Positions 17,746 to 26,664 of a stretch of DNA of 33,744 bases are shown here, piece by piece (the first letter of the stretch is position 1; the number at the start of each line of letters is the position of its first letter). The notes under the pieces were generated by a model that was given only the letters and a program-made list of their open reading frames with translations, did not search any database and was not told the origin of the DNA. The DNA is taken from positions 1-33,744 of the forward strand of contig JAQBOK010000002.1 in the NCBI GenBank assembly GCA_028288085.1, given 5' to 3'. Made by a program: the position numbers and the translations under genes. Source of the stretch: Mucilaginibacter sp. (GTDB lineage: Bacteria; Bacteroidota; Bacteroidia; Sphingobacteriales; Sphingobacteriaceae).

Positions 17746-19239
17746 TTATAAATTATTCGTATCTGCAATAATTTGATTCTTAATTTCAGGTTCGGGATTG
17801 TCAATGTAATTATGCTCTTTTAAGCGGGGAGCTACAAATATGAATACTACAAAAAAAGCCATAATAAAAGCAACAAAAAACCACTCGTAATTTGCACCCT
17901 TAAGGTGCTCTGTCCACCATCCACCTTTGGCAATAAAGCCGTTTATCAAAGCTGTAATTAAATTGCCGGCTGAAACAACCAGGAACCAAATCCCTGTCAT
18001 GGTACTTTTCATTGATTTCGGTGAATGTGTATAAGCATATTCCAGGCCAGTTATAGAAACAAGCACTTCCGCTGCCGATAGTAACATGTAAGCAAAAACC
18101 TGCCACCATATTGAAGGGGACGCACCGGTTTCTATGCTCTTGTGTATTAAAGCGATGACAACAAAGGATAAAGCTGTTAGTATTAATCCAAAACCCAAAC
18201 GACGTAAAGGAGTTGTTTTAAGTCCCCGCTTATCAAGCGCCGGATATATCCAGTAGTTAAATATAGGTATGAATAATAACAAAAATACGGTATTAACAGT
18301 TGATACCTGACCGGCAAGTATGGTAAAGCTTGTAAATCCGATATTTATTGTACGGTTCATTTTATCGGCATACAGAACCCACTCTGACAGGCATTGATCC
18401 CAAACTGCCCAAAACGCAAGCGCGAAAAAGAATACCATTATTACACGATAAACGGCTTTCATGCCCTCAACTTTTTCAGGGTCATATTCTTTTTTGGCAA
18501 CATCTAATAAAGATTCTCCTGGCTTCTTTTGGCTCCAGTGGGTCAATGCATAAAATGTTATAAATACTAGGTTGTTTCTATTTACACCTGAAGGGGGAAC
18601 TCTCACGTATCTTTTTCGTCCGGTAAAGAAAATCAAGGTTGCTAGTGCCATTAAGATACCGGGGACTCCGAACGCCCATTTTGGGCCAAAATTTTTGTAA
18701 GTCCACGGTATTAACATTGTGGAAAACATAGAGCCGGAATTGATGGCAAAATAAAACCATCCATACACTTTTGATAACAGATCTTGGTTTGTTGCGTCAA
18801 ACTGATCGCCTACATTGGCTGATACACACGATTTTATGCCGCCCGCTCCAATAGCTACCACAATTACACCAAACGTAAATCCATCGAGGTTCGTATCAAA
18901 CATAGATAAAAGTAAATGCCCAAAACAGTACAAAATAGACACATATAGTATTAACTTGTATTTGCCTGTAAACCAGTCGGCCACCAAACCACCAACAAAC
19001 GGCAGGGCATAAGCTAACATAACAAAATAATGGTTCAGAGAATTTGCTTTTGCATCTGCAACAGTCGACAGTGATGCGCTATGGGTTGGATTAAAAAATT
19101 GATTTACGAGAAAAAGAGTCAGAATGGAACGCATTCCATAAAAACTGAAACGCTCTGCGGCTTCGTTGCCAATAATAAACGGCACGCTTTTAGGAAATCG
19201 CGATTTGGTTGGAGCTACCGCTGAAGGTGTTTCTTGCAT
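17746..19239 (-). CDS. POT/PTR-family proton-coupled peptide transporter
   Basis: 497 aa with about 12-14 membrane segments. The PTR2 signature begins EAAERFSFYGMRSILTLFL (about residue 25) and continues with VGGLVADWFTGKYKLILY, matching GxxxADxxxGxxxTI. Later segments include FYFAINSGSMFSTMLIPW, the second family motif. It takes up di- and tripeptides using the proton gradient. The ATG at 19239 is the only reasonable start. Bacteroidota POT proteins of this length are common, some with an extra soluble insert; none is seen here. It is a single-gene unit with its own terminator. Confidence 0.94.
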   Translation of the reverse strand: MQETPSAVAPTKSRFPKSVPFIIGNEAAERFSFYGMRSILTLFLVNQFFNPTHSASLSTVADAKANSLNHYFVMLAYALPFVGGLVADWFTGKYKLILYVSILYCFGHLLLSMFDTNLDGFTFGVIVVAIGAGGIKSCVSANVGDQFDATNQDLLSKVYGWFYFAINSGSMFSTMLIPWTYKNFGPKWAFGVPGILMALATLIFFTGRKRYVRVPPSGVNRNNLVFITFYALTHWSQKKPGESLLDVAKKEYDPEKVEGMKAVYRVIMVFFFALAFWAVWDQCLSEWVLYADKMNRTINIGFTSFTILAGQVSTVNTVFLLLFIPIFNYWIYPALDKRGLKTTPLRRLGFGLILTALSFVVIALIHKSIETGASPSIWWQVFAYMLLSAAEVLVSITGLEYAYTHSPKSMKSTMTGIWFLVVSAGNLITALINGFIAKGGWWTEHLKGANYEWFFVAFIMAFFVVFIFVAPRLKEHNYIDNPEPEIKNQIIADTNNL

Positions 19240-19424
19240 AATTAATTATTGAAAAATTTGGACTAAAATACTATTATTCCGGTAATTCAAAATTATATAC
19301 CGAAAGTATTACAAATTGGATTATTAATATTTGGTTATTGGTTGATTAAGTTCATTAAGTGAGTTGTTTATTGAGTTTAAAAACTCTATGAATTTAATGT
19401 CCAACTCCCTAACTATTGCAATTA

Positions 19425-20339
19425 CTAATTATTTGGTGCTGTTGATTTATCTATGGCCGCCTGTTTCTTTGGATCTACATAATCAGCATCGTGAGTGTCT
19501 GGAATATTTCTCATATCCAGGTTTTCTGCAAATTGCCATTTACCATTTTTAAAACGATAACCATTGTAACTTAGATCAGGCCCGAATGATTCGGGTTTGT
19601 CCTTTTGTTTTTTATCAGGAGGGGAAAGGTGATCAAACACAATTAAATGTTGTTCAGTCTCATATTTTAGTAACATAGAAACCTGCCTGGCGTATTCAAA
19701 CACCACCCGTTTCCGGGTTTTGCCATTTCCATCAAAGACGGGCATACCAAGTACAGGCTTTTCATCTTTAAAGGAGAGTACTTCAATTACCTTTTTAGTA
19801 GATTTAATAGTATTACCTTTCCAGCCAAGCAAAACGTAATAAGGGTTAAGATTGGTATAAACAGGTATGATTTTGTAATACTGTGCCCCAAACCATTTGG
19901 TATTATCAGTAACCGTATCCTCGGGGTTTTTCATATATGGGGAATAGTCTCCCAACGGGTACATTAATAATTTTTCGCCGGTATTCATCTGTATAGTGCC
20001 GTAAAAACGATAGCTGCCATCATCAAAAGCAATATGCCAGGTTAATATGCGGAAACGGTTATCGGGAGAATTAAGTACACTGATACTCTTCACAGAATCA
20101 AAGGAAAAATTGAAAGAGTGCGGTACTTTTAGTGCTTTAACCAATGTTGTAATAAACTCATTGTTAGCATTCATGCGTTCCATTTCGGTATCATCATTAA
20201 TGAATTTTTTACCGAGATAAGTTAAGCTGTCCTGCAGAGCGGTTAGCTTTTTGATGTTCTTGCTTTCGTCAGAGTGTTGTGCAGTAGCCAAAAGGGGCAT
20301 TGCTGCGGTTATTATCCATAGTATAAGTACTTTCTTCAT
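19425..20339 (-). CDS. Secreted protein of unknown function
   Basis: 304 aa from the ATG at 20339 (MKKVLILWIITAAMPLLATAQ), a clear Sec signal peptide. 28 more in-frame codons lie upstream but run back into the thiolase gene and were rejected. I do not recognise a named domain. The chain is rich in aromatic and charged residues with beta-like segments (FRILTWHIAFDDGSYRFYG, PYYVLLGWKGNTI, YNGYRFKNGKWQF) and ends in a polar tail. No lipobox and no catalytic motif are apparent. It begins 8 bp after the thiolase stop, so the two share a transcript, but nothing suggests a metabolic link. Confidence 0.8.
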   Translation of the reverse strand: MKKVLILWIITAAMPLLATAQHSDESKNIKKLTALQDSLTYLGKKFINDDTEMERMNANNEFITTLVKALKVPHSFNFSFDSVKSISVLNSPDNRFRILTWHIAFDDGSYRFYGTIQMNTGEKLLMYPLGDYSPYMKNPEDTVTDNTKWFGAQYYKIIPVYTNLNPYYVLLGWKGNTIKSTKKVIEVLSFKDEKPVLGMPVFDGNGKTRKRVVFEYARQVSMLLKYETEQHLIVFDHLSPPDKKQKDKPESFGPDLSYNGYRFKNGKWQFAENLDMRNIPDTHDADYVDPKKQAAIDKSTAPNN

Positions 20340-20346
20340 TTTTACA

Positions 20347-21525
20347 TTAACGCAAATTTTCAATAACCATTGCACTGGCACCACCACCACCATTGCAAAT
20401 TCCAGCGGCGCCAAATTTGCCACCGTTTTGCTGCAATACGTGCAGTAAAGTTACAACAATTCGCGCACCTGAAGCACCCAACGGATGGCCAATTGAAACC
20501 GCGCCCCCATTTACATTTACTTTAGCAGGGTTAAGTTCCATTTTTTGGTTGTTTGCAATGGATACCACTGAAAATGCCTCATTAATTTCAAAATAATCAA
20601 TTTGCCCGGTTGATAAACCTGCCCGGTGTAAAGCTAAAGGGATAGCTTTGGACGGCGCCGTAGTAAACCATTCTGGCGCTTGCTGTGCATCAGCATAAGA
20701 AATTATTCTTGCCAAGGGTGTTATGCCCAATTCGCTGGCCTTTTCTTTGCTCATTAATACCAATGCCGCCGCACCATCATTTAATGATGAGGCATTTGCT
20801 GCTGTTACTGTGCCATCCTTTTTAAAAACCGATTTCAATGTTGGTATCTTATCAAATTTCACCGCATTCGGTTCCTCATCATTAGAAAATAAAATAACAT
20901 CGCCTTTTTTGTCTTTTAGTTCAATAGGGGTAATCTCATCTTTAAACTTGCCTTCAGTTTGTGCCCGTTGGGCCCTTTTGTATGATTCCACAGCAAACGC
21001 GTCTTGTTCTTCCCGGCTGATACTACATTCCACAGCGCATAACTCCGCTGCCGAACCCATATGATAATCATTGTAAACATCCCATAAGCCATCTTTTACC
21101 AACCCATCAATGATCTGTCCGTTCCCCAAACGATAGCCATTACGCGCCTTATCAAGGTAGTAGGGCACGTTGCTCATGCTTTCCATTCCGCCGGCTACAA
21201 CAATATCATTTTGCCCCAGGGCGATGCTTTGTGCGGCAAGCATTATGGCTTTCATGCCTGATGCACACACCTTATTAACCGTGGTAGCAGGCATATATGG
21301 CAGTCCGGCAAATATAGCGGCCTGTGTAGCAGGAGCCTGGCCCACATTGGCCGACATTACATTACCCATATACACTTCCTGTATTTGGTCTGGCCTTAAT
21401 CCAGATTTTTCAACTGCCGATTTGATAGCCAAAGCGCCAAGCTGCGTGGCTGTAAATGACAATAAGCTCCCTCCAAAGCTGCCAACAGGAGTGCGTGTGG
21501 CCGAAACGATATATACTTCTTTCAT
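20347..21525 (-). CDS. Acetyl-CoA C-acetyltransferase (thiolase)
   Basis: 392 aa from the ATG at 21525 (MKEVYIVSATRTPVGSF); an earlier in-frame start adds 8 residues not typical of the family. Degradative or biosynthetic thiolase condensing or cleaving acyl-CoA with CoA. The nucleophile is Cys87 in NKVCASGMKA, the catalytic His is in GHPLGASGARI, and the second Cys is in CNGGGGASAMVIE near the C-terminus. NEAFSVV is also present. The length fits acetoacetyl-CoA thiolase (AtoB/PhaA type), but 3-ketoacyl-CoA thiolase cannot be excluded. No other beta-oxidation gene is nearby. Confidence 0.94.
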   Translation of the reverse strand: MKEVYIVSATRTPVGSFGGSLLSFTATQLGALAIKSAVEKSGLRPDQIQEVYMGNVMSANVGQAPATQAAIFAGLPYMPATTVNKVCASGMKAIMLAAQSIALGQNDIVVAGGMESMSNVPYYLDKARNGYRLGNGQIIDGLVKDGLWDVYNDYHMGSAAELCAVECSISREEQDAFAVESYKRAQRAQTEGKFKDEITPIELKDKKGDVILFSNDEEPNAVKFDKIPTLKSVFKKDGTVTAANASSLNDGAAALVLMSKEKASELGITPLARIISYADAQQAPEWFTTAPSKAIPLALHRAGLSTGQIDYFEINEAFSVVSIANNQKMELNPAKVNVNGGAVSIGHPLGASGARIVVTLLHVLQQNGGKFGAAGICNGGGGASAMVIENLR

Positions 21526-21592
21526 AAATTGACTTAAACTGCTGGGCAAATTTAGATTTTTTAAACAAGATAAAAGCTATGCATGCATAATA

Positions 21593-21616
21593 AATTAGCC
21601 GGATTAATGGCTAATT
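21593..21616 (-). terminator. Possible hairpin terminator after the RHH gene
   Basis: Arms AATTAGCC (21593-21600) and GGCTAATT (21609-21616) are perfect with an 8-nt loop, about 26 bp after the stop of the small regulator. The following minus-strand sequence is only moderately T-rich. Confidence 0.35.
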
Positions 21617-21641
21617 AGGAGAGTAGTTAAATATTCTTAAT

Positions 21642-21815
21642 TTAAGCATCGTTTTGTTTTTTCTTATTGCTGCTTTTTTTACGAGCAATTAAAGCTTGCT
21701 GCAGCAGGTATTCAATCTGTCCGTTGGTGCTTCTGAATTCATCGCCGGCCCAGGTTTCTATTTCTTTCAACACTTCCGGGTTGATCCTCAATATAAATGC
21801 TTTCTTTTCAGCCAT
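21642..21815 (-). CDS. Ribbon-helix-helix (Arc-type) DNA-binding protein
   Basis: 57 aa. The ATG at 21815 lies three bases after the stop of the preceding gene. The N-terminal strand AFILRINPEVLKEIETWA followed by helices (STNGQIEYLLQQALIA) is the Arc/CopG ribbon-helix-helix fold, with RI in the strand expected to touch the DNA major groove as a dimer. The C-terminus is a lysine-rich tail (ARKKSSNKKKQ). It is the third gene of a tight operon with an SPFH protein and a small membrane protein. Such proteins usually repress their own operon; the palindrome at 23209-23229 is a candidate site. No toxin is evident next to it. Confidence 0.85.
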   Translation of the reverse strand: MAEKKAFILRINPEVLKEIETWAGDEFRSTNGQIEYLLQQALIARKKSSNKKKQNDA

Positions 21816-21818
21816 AAT

Positions 21819-22328
21819 TTAATGTCGTGCTGATCTCAGTCTTCTCAAAATAACCAGGTATCCCCCTAAAAAAGTCAACAAAGGAATTAACTGTTTCGGC
21901 GCTGTGCTTTGGTCAATATGAATTGTATCGGTCAGGCTAAAACAATTGCTGGTGAAATGCATGATGTCGCCATGATCTCCCGAGGTCCATACAGAATTCC
22001 GTGACCACATCGACGGCCTATAAAATTCTGCCCGAAACCCGGTTTGTAAGATTAATATTATCCTGCGGCCCAGCCAATCCCGGGTAGCCTCTGCAATTAA
22101 CGCATCGTTTTGATCTGTGGTCAGTAATGTTCTGCTAAATGCCGCCTCACGCTTAAATATCCATGTTTCGTTAGCTGCCGTTGCAGTCGCTTTACGTCCA
22201 GAAAGCCGGTGATACTTTATTCTGCCATAGCAATTTGCATTATCAGTTAATTCATATTCAGGGCTAAACCAACTCCTTCTTACCAGGTATAGTTCGTCTG
22301 TTTTTCTTGCATCCAGCGTTGTAAACAT
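21819..22328 (-). CDS. Small membrane-anchored protein in the SPFH operon, unknown function
   Basis: 169 aa from the ATG at 22328 (MFTTLDARKTDELYLVRRSW). The 19 in-frame codons before it overlap the SPFH gene and were not used. The body is soluble, with many Arg, Trp and Tyr residues, and a single hydrophobic segment sits near the end (LIPLLTFLGGYLVILRRL), so it is probably tail-anchored. I recognise no domain. It lies 4 bp after the SPFH gene and 3 bp before the RHH gene, so all three are surely cotranscribed. A partner of the SPFH membrane assembly is a reasonable inference. Confidence 0.75.
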   Translation of the reverse strand: MFTTLDARKTDELYLVRRSWFSPEYELTDNANCYGRIKYHRLSGRKATATAANETWIFKREAAFSRTLLTTDQNDALIAEATRDWLGRRIILILQTGFRAEFYRPSMWSRNSVWTSGDHGDIMHFTSNCFSLTDTIHIDQSTAPKQLIPLLTFLGGYLVILRRLRSARH

Positions 22329-22332
22329 CTTT

Positions 22333-23190
22333 TTAGTGATATAAAGTACCTGTATTAACAACCGGGTTAACGCTGCGGTCGCCACATAAAACTACCAACA
22401 GATTACTCACCATAGCCGCCTTACGTTCTTCGTCAAGATTTACGATGTTTTTTTCGGATAACCTGGCTAATGCCATTTCAACCATACCCACCGCACCCTC
22501 CACAATTAACCTTCTGGCCGAAATTATTGCCGACGCTTGTTGCCTTTGCAGCATGGTGTGTGCAATTTCGGGGGAATAGGCTAAGTGTGATATCCTGGCT
22601 TCCAGTACTTCAATACCCGCACGGTCTAAGCGTTCGTTCAGCTCTTCTACCAGCAAAGTGCTTACCTGCTCAGCGCCTCCACGTAAAGTAATGCTTGCTG
22701 TTTCGTCCTCAATATTATCATAGGGGAATGAATTGGCCAGATGCCTTACCGCGGCCTCACTTTGTATGTTTACATACTGTAGATAATTTTCGACAGCAAA
22801 AACAGCATTGGCGGTATCTTTTATCTGCCAAACAATTACCGCAGCAATTTCAATCGGATTACCAACCTTGTCATTTACCTTAAGTTGTTGCCCATTCAAG
22901 TTAAAAGCCCTTAAAGAGACCTTCTTTTTTACAGTAAATGGGTTCACCCAAAAAAAACCATCGTGTTTTACAGTGCCTATATATTTGCCGAAGAGAGTTA
23001 GCACTTTTGACTCGTTCGGATTCACAATAACCAGGCCGGGGAGTACAAAAACAAAGTTAAGTATACCTAAAATGACACCAATAGCTATTTCCTCAAATGC
23101 AAGACTTAATACAGTTAAAGCCAGCAATATTAAAAATAACGCAAATGCGGCATAGCCGGATGGAGGGTTAATGATTTTTTCAGTATTCAT
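22333..23190 (-). CDS. SPFH/band-7 (stomatin-like) membrane protein
   Basis: 285 aa. Two hydrophobic stretches at the N-terminus (about residues 12-55, [16 protein letters not shown] and [17 protein letters not shown]) are followed by a band-7 domain from about residue 57 ([19 protein letters not shown]) to about 200, then a helical region with [20 protein letters not shown], typical of this family. Such proteins form large ring assemblies in membrane microdomains and scaffold proteases or other factors. No NfeD or FtsH gene is next to it; the partners here are a tail-anchored protein and an RHH regulator. It is divergent from the PgpH-like gene. Confidence 0.92.
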   Translation of the reverse strand: MNTEKIINPPSGYAAFALFLILLALTVLSLAFEEIAIGVILGILNFVFVLPGLVIVNPNESKVLTLFGKYIGTVKHDGFFWVNPFTVKKKVSLRAFNLNGQQLKVNDKVGNPIEIAAVIVWQIKDTANAVFAVENYLQYVNIQSEAAVRHLANSFPYDNIEDETASITLRGGAEQVSTLLVEELNERLDRAGIEVLEARISHLAYSPEIAHTMLQRQQASAIISARRLIVEGAVGMVEMALARLSEKNIVNLDEERKAAMVSNLLVVLCGDRSVNPVVNTGTLYH

Positions 23191-23208
23191 GACAGTTATG
23201 ATTTTAAA

Positions 23209-23229
23209 TTGATATCATAAAGATATCAA
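23209..23229. promoter_or_regulatory. Palindromic candidate operator upstream of the SPFH operon
   Basis: TTGATATC-N5-GATATCAA, a perfect 8-bp inverted repeat, 18 bases above the SPFH start and in the region shared with the divergent PgpH-like gene. The size suits a dimeric regulator; the RHH protein of the same operon is the obvious candidate, by inference only. Confidence 0.4.
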
Positions 23230-23277
23230 ACTATTTCTGATAAAAGCAATAAAAAACTCAGATAGCAGAAAATATCC

Positions 23278-23285
23278 TATTTTTG
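23278..23285 (+). promoter_or_regulatory. Possible -7 box for the PgpH-like gene
   Basis: It reads TATTTTTG, matching TAnnTTTG, 16 nt before the ATG, implying a leader of about 10 nt. No clear -33 TTTG is seen. Confidence 0.35.
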
Positions 23286-23301
23286 ATCGTTAAATCAATA
23301 A

Positions 23302-25368
23302 ATGGCTAAACTTTCCCCTTCGCGCCAAAAGGCTATACTTCGCAAATACTCGGTTAACGTTAAGTATTTAATGATGATTGCCAGTATTTGCCTGATTGTT
23401 TTTACATTACCCAAACAGGCAAAATTCAGGTATGAATATGACCGTGGCCGCATTTGGACGCAAAAAGACCTGGTATCTCCTTACAACTTTGCTATATTAA
23501 AAACACAGCAGGAAATAGAGAGTGACCAGCAAGCTGCCCTGCGAAGCATTACACCCATATACCAATTGGATTCAGACATTGGTGAGCAGCAATTGGACGG
23601 CTATAAAAATGATTTTGAAATAAAATGGCATAGTGCAGGGATAAACGACCGGCAGAAAAGATCTTATTTTATTGCAGGTGAGAATTTATTAAAAGAAATA
23701 TATAATAAGGGTGTTTTGTCTCTAAATTCAAAATACCAGCAAAGTCAGCCAAATTATCCAATTACAATATTGAATGAAAATGTCGCGACGGATAAAAGCA
23801 CGGCCGACTTGTTCACTAAGGAAAAAGCCCTTGCATGGTGTGAACAGACATTGAGCAGACGTAAGGATATTGATAAGACATTTTTGCTCGGCCTGGTTCA
23901 GGACAGACTGCTAAACAACCTTAAGTATGATGATAAACTAACCTCGCGACTGGAAAAGGAGGTGCTTGACGGATTATCACAAACAAGGGGAATGGTGCAA
24001 AAAGGGGAGGTGATAGTAGCTAAAGGATCGGTAATAAATGATGTGGTTTATCAAAAACTCGAATCATTTAAAAAAGCATTTGAAGATAACGCAAGGGTAA
24101 ATGGAGACCGTAATTTGGTATTGCTCGGGCAGTTTTTACTTGTTTCTATTGTTATTACCCTTTTAATGGTATTTCTGTACCTCTTCCGCAGAGATATTTA
24201 TGAAGATAACCGGCTGGTGAGTTTAATATTACTGGTTGTTACAGCTATGCTGGCTTGTTTGTCATTGGCTATAAAACTCCAGTTACCAAATTTATATTAT
24301 ATACCATATTGTATCGTTCCGATCATAATCCGGATATTATTTGATACCCGGCTGGCGTTGAATATCCATATACTGGTGATTTTAGTTGCGGGCTTCTTTG
24401 TGCCAAATAGCTTTGAGTTTGCTTATTTTGAGATCACTGCCGGGATGGTTTCCATTTACAGTATTAAAAACCTTATCCGCAGAGAGCAATTCCTCATATC
24501 AGCACTCATTATTACCTTCAGTTACTTTGTTGCATTTTTGGGTATATCCTTTATCCGCGAGGGTAGTTTTGTAAATATTGACTGGATGGATTTTGTGCCT
24601 TTTGTAGTGAGCGTTTTATTAACGCTGCTTGCCTATCCACTTATTTATGCTTTTGAAAGGGTGTTTGCCATCACCTCTGATATTACGCTGATCGAACTAA
24701 CAAATACCAATGCTCCCTTGCTTCGGGAACTTGCTTTTACGGCGCCAGGCACTTTTCAGCACTCGCTGCAGGTGGCTAACCTGGCAGAGAATGCTATTTA
24801 CACCATAGGTGGTAATGCATTATTGGTTAGGGCAGGGGCTTTATATCATGATATAGGCAAGCTGGAAAATCCTTTATATTTTATCGAGAACCAAAGCGCA
24901 GGCTTTAACCCCCATGACAAGCTATCCTACGAAGAAAGTGCGCAAATCATTATCAGGCATGTAAGTAAGGGCATCGAGATGGCCCGCAAAGCAAACCTGC
25001 CCGAAATTATTATCGATTTTATCAGGACACATCATGGCAATACAAGGGTTGATTATTTTTACCAATCGTTCTTGAAAAATTTTCCCGAAAAATTCATTAA
25101 TGAGAACATTTTTCGGTATCCGGGCCCAATCCCTTACTCAAAAGAAACCGGTGTATTAATGCTCGCCGACTCTGTTGAGGCTGCATCGCGCTCATTACGT
25201 GAACCGGATGAAAAATCTATTAGCGACCTGGTAGATCGTATTGTAAAATATAAATTGAATCAGGATCAGTTGAAAGACAGCAACATAACACTGAAAGATA
25301 TTGAAACTATCAAAGTAATTTTTAAGCGGATGTTGATGAGTATCTATCATGTACGCATAGATTATTAA
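23302..25368 (+). CDS. 7TM-HD phosphodiesterase, PgpH-like
   Basis: 688 aa. One membrane helix (about residues 20-36) leads to a large extracytoplasmic 7TMR-HDED domain (about 40-265), then seven membrane helices (about 270-460) and a cytoplasmic HD domain (about 480-660). The HD motif is GALYHDIGKLENP; the later metal ligands are in IIIRHVSKG, IRTHHGNTRVDYFY and MLADSVEAASRS. The architecture is that of PgpH, which in Listeria and related bacteria hydrolyses c-di-AMP to pApA. A c-di-AMP role is therefore likely in turgor and potassium control. Start ATG at 23302 fits the membrane topology. Confidence 0.93.
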   Translation: MAKLSPSRQKAILRKYSVNVKYLMMIASICLIVFTLPKQAKFRYEYDRGRIWTQKDLVSPYNFAILKTQQEIESDQQAALRSITPIYQLDSDIGEQQLDGYKNDFEIKWHSAGINDRQKRSYFIAGENLLKEIYNKGVLSLNSKYQQSQPNYPITILNENVATDKSTADLFTKEKALAWCEQTLSRRKDIDKTFLLGLVQDRLLNNLKYDDKLTSRLEKEVLDGLSQTRGMVQKGEVIVAKGSVINDVVYQKLESFKKAFEDNARVNGDRNLVLLGQFLLVSIVITLLMVFLYLFRRDIYEDNRLVSLILLVVTAMLACLSLAIKLQLPNLYYIPYCIVPIIIRILFDTRLALNIHILVILVAGFFVPNSFEFAYFEITAGMVSIYSIKNLIRREQFLISALIITFSYFVAFLGISFIREGSFVNIDWMDFVPFVVSVLLTLLAYPLIYAFERVFAITSDITLIELTNTNAPLLRELAFTAPGTFQHSLQVANLAENAIYTIGGNALLVRAGALYHDIGKLENPLYFIENQSAGFNPHDKLSYEESAQIIIRHVSKGIEMARKANLPEIIIDFIRTHHGNTRVDYFYQSFLKNFPEKFINENIFRYPGPIPYSKETGVLMLADSVEAASRSLREPDEKSISDLVDRIVKYKLNQDQLKDSNITLKDIETIKVIFKRMLMSIYHVRIDY

Positions 25369-25384
25369 AAAGAACTAATTTTTT

Positions 25385-25414
25385 TTTGACGGCTAAGCTG
25401 AATTACTATATTTG
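25385..25414 (+). promoter_or_regulatory. Promoter of tRNA-Ser
   Basis: TTTG at 25385-25388 and TATATTTG at 25407-25414 are separated by 18 bp, close to the Bacteroidota -33/-7 consensus. The transcript would start near 25420, about 27 nt before the mature tRNA. Confidence 0.6.
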
Positions 25415-25446
25415 CAATCCCAAAAAAGGGGTTTTATTTTAATAAA

Positions 25447-25536
25447 GGTGAGGTGCCTGAGAGGCCGAAAGGATCAGTTTGCTAAACTGACGTACGGGAA
25501 ACTGTACCGAGGGTTCGAATCCCTCCCTCACCGCCA
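25447..25536 (+). tRNA. tRNA-Ser(GCT)
   Basis: The acceptor stem GGTGAGG (25447-25453) pairs with CCTCACC (25526-25532), followed by discriminator G and an encoded CCA (25534-25536). The anticodon loop TTGCTAA has anticodon GCT at 25481-25483 (reads AGC/AGT). The long variable arm (ACGTACGGGAAACTGTACC) is as in serine tRNAs, and the T loop is GGTTCGAATCC. Confidence 0.96.
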
Positions 25537-25550
25537 GTTTAATACTAACA

Positions 25551-25593
25551 AACAAAATCCTGCAAATCAAATGATTGCAGGATTTTGTTTTTG
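25551..25593 (+). terminator. Terminator of tRNA-Ser
   Basis: Left arm 25551-25568 and right arm 25573-25589 pair over 17 positions with one bulged A. The right arm ends in TTTTGTT, followed by more T. It follows the tRNA by 15 bp. Confidence 0.75.
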
Positions 25594-25720
25594 GGTTAAA
25601 GTCTATTCAGCTAACAGATGCTTTTCTGCCTTCTTATAGGCTTTGCTTTTCCTTTATAAATGCAATATGATATAGACTAAACAATTACAAGATTTTCATA
25701 ATTGCTTCTAATGGCCCACA

Positions 25721-25755
25721 AAGAAGCCTGCAAATTCGACATTTGCAGGCTTCTT
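25721..25755 (-). terminator. Terminator of the ice-binding protein gene
   Basis: A perfect 15-bp inverted repeat (25721-25735 with 25741-25755, loop TCGAC), 25 bp after the stop of the minus-strand gene. Arms end in CTT, so U-runs are short on both strands; it may work in both directions. Confidence 0.65.
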
Positions 25756-25779
25756 TAAAGCAGTTAATAGTAAAATATC

Positions 25780-26664
25780 TTAGGGATGAACCGAGTTTGC
25801 AATTAATGTAACTGCGGTTTGTGCTAACAATTTACCGGTAACTTTGGCACCCGTGTTTAGAGAGATTAGTGTTTTACTCAATATTGTTCCTTTAAAATCT
25901 ACGGTTGTTCCTAAGGTTGCCTTTCCGGATACTACCCAGAATACGTTTTTAGCTTGTGCACCTCCGGCTAAAGTAATGATGGCGCTATTATTTACAGTAA
26001 GATTTTGCGCGATCTGGAAAACCCATACATCATTTGGTCCTCCGGATAGTGTAACGCCTACATTTGTTATTAAAACTCCCGTGCTCCATTTGTACAAGCC
26101 CGGATGCAAAGTGCGGCCACTGATATCACCGGCGTACAATTGAACTTTAGGAGCTGGGAATATGATGCCATTTGCTGTGGTAAAGGCAGTTTTCATGTCG
26201 CTTACAGCTGTAGTCATTTTGGATGGAGTAGGAACTGCATAGTTAGCAGCGTAAACGTTTCCGGTTACAATTGGTGTATGTGCAAACTGGTTACTGGCAT
26301 CTTTTATTAATCCAAACCCTGTAATTGCTGTAGATGCTATCGGACTCACGCCAATATCACCAATTATTGAAGTAACACCAGTTGTTGAAATACCTGTTTC
26401 TGTTAAAATTGTAAAATTACCTGCTGTTCTAAGATTTATCGGCGCCGGACTAATAGCAAGCCCTCCCGCATTTAAGGTACTGCTTGTTGCCATGCTTGAT
26501 GATAATGCCGGATCAGGCGCCGGAGTTGAATTTTCCTTATTACATCCTGCAGTAAAGACAACGATTAGTAGCAATAAAGGCCAAATGTTACCTAATAGTT
26601 TAGAATAGGTCTGTTTTTTACACGCTTGAATACTGTTTTTGATGAAATGGATTTTTTTACTCAT
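25780..26664 (-). CDS. DUF3494 ice-binding-protein-like lipoprotein
   Basis: 294 aa. A lipoprotein signal ends with FTAGC (Cys41), followed by a Ser/Thr/Ala-rich linker and a DUF3494 domain from about residue 80 to the end. Family features are LRTAGNFTILTETGIST, SIIGDIGVSP, LHPGLYKWSTGVLI, PNDVWVFQIAQNLTV and GTILSKTLISLNTGAKVTGK. The domain is a discontinuous right-handed beta-solenoid that in many cold-adapted microbes binds ice or inhibits its recrystallisation; some members bind no ice. As a lipoprotein it would sit on the outer membrane. It stands between two tRNA genes in AT-rich DNA, a typical place for acquired genes. Actual ice binding cannot be judged here. Confidence 0.93.
   Translation of the reverse strand: MSKKIHFIKNSIQACKKQTYSKLLGNIWPLLLLIVVFTAGCNKENSTPAPDPALSSSMATSSTLNAGGLAISPAPINLRTAGNFTILTETGISTTGVTSIIGDIGVSPIASTAITGFGLIKDASNQFAHTPIVTGNVYAANYAVPTPSKMTTAVSDMKTAFTTANGIIFPAPKVQLYAGDISGRTLHPGLYKWSTGVLITNVGVTLSGGPNDVWVFQIAQNLTVNNSAIITLAGGAQAKNVFWVVSGKATLGTTVDFKGTILSKTLISLNTGAKVTGKLLAQTAVTLIANSVHP

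Noticed and set aside
20340..20423. Longer start for the secreted protein after the thiolase
   Set aside because: The 28 extra codons overlap the thiolase gene and would bury a clear signal peptide.
25412..25639. Open frame spanning tRNA-Ser
   Set aside because: It runs through the tRNA gene and the terminator stem and resembles no protein.
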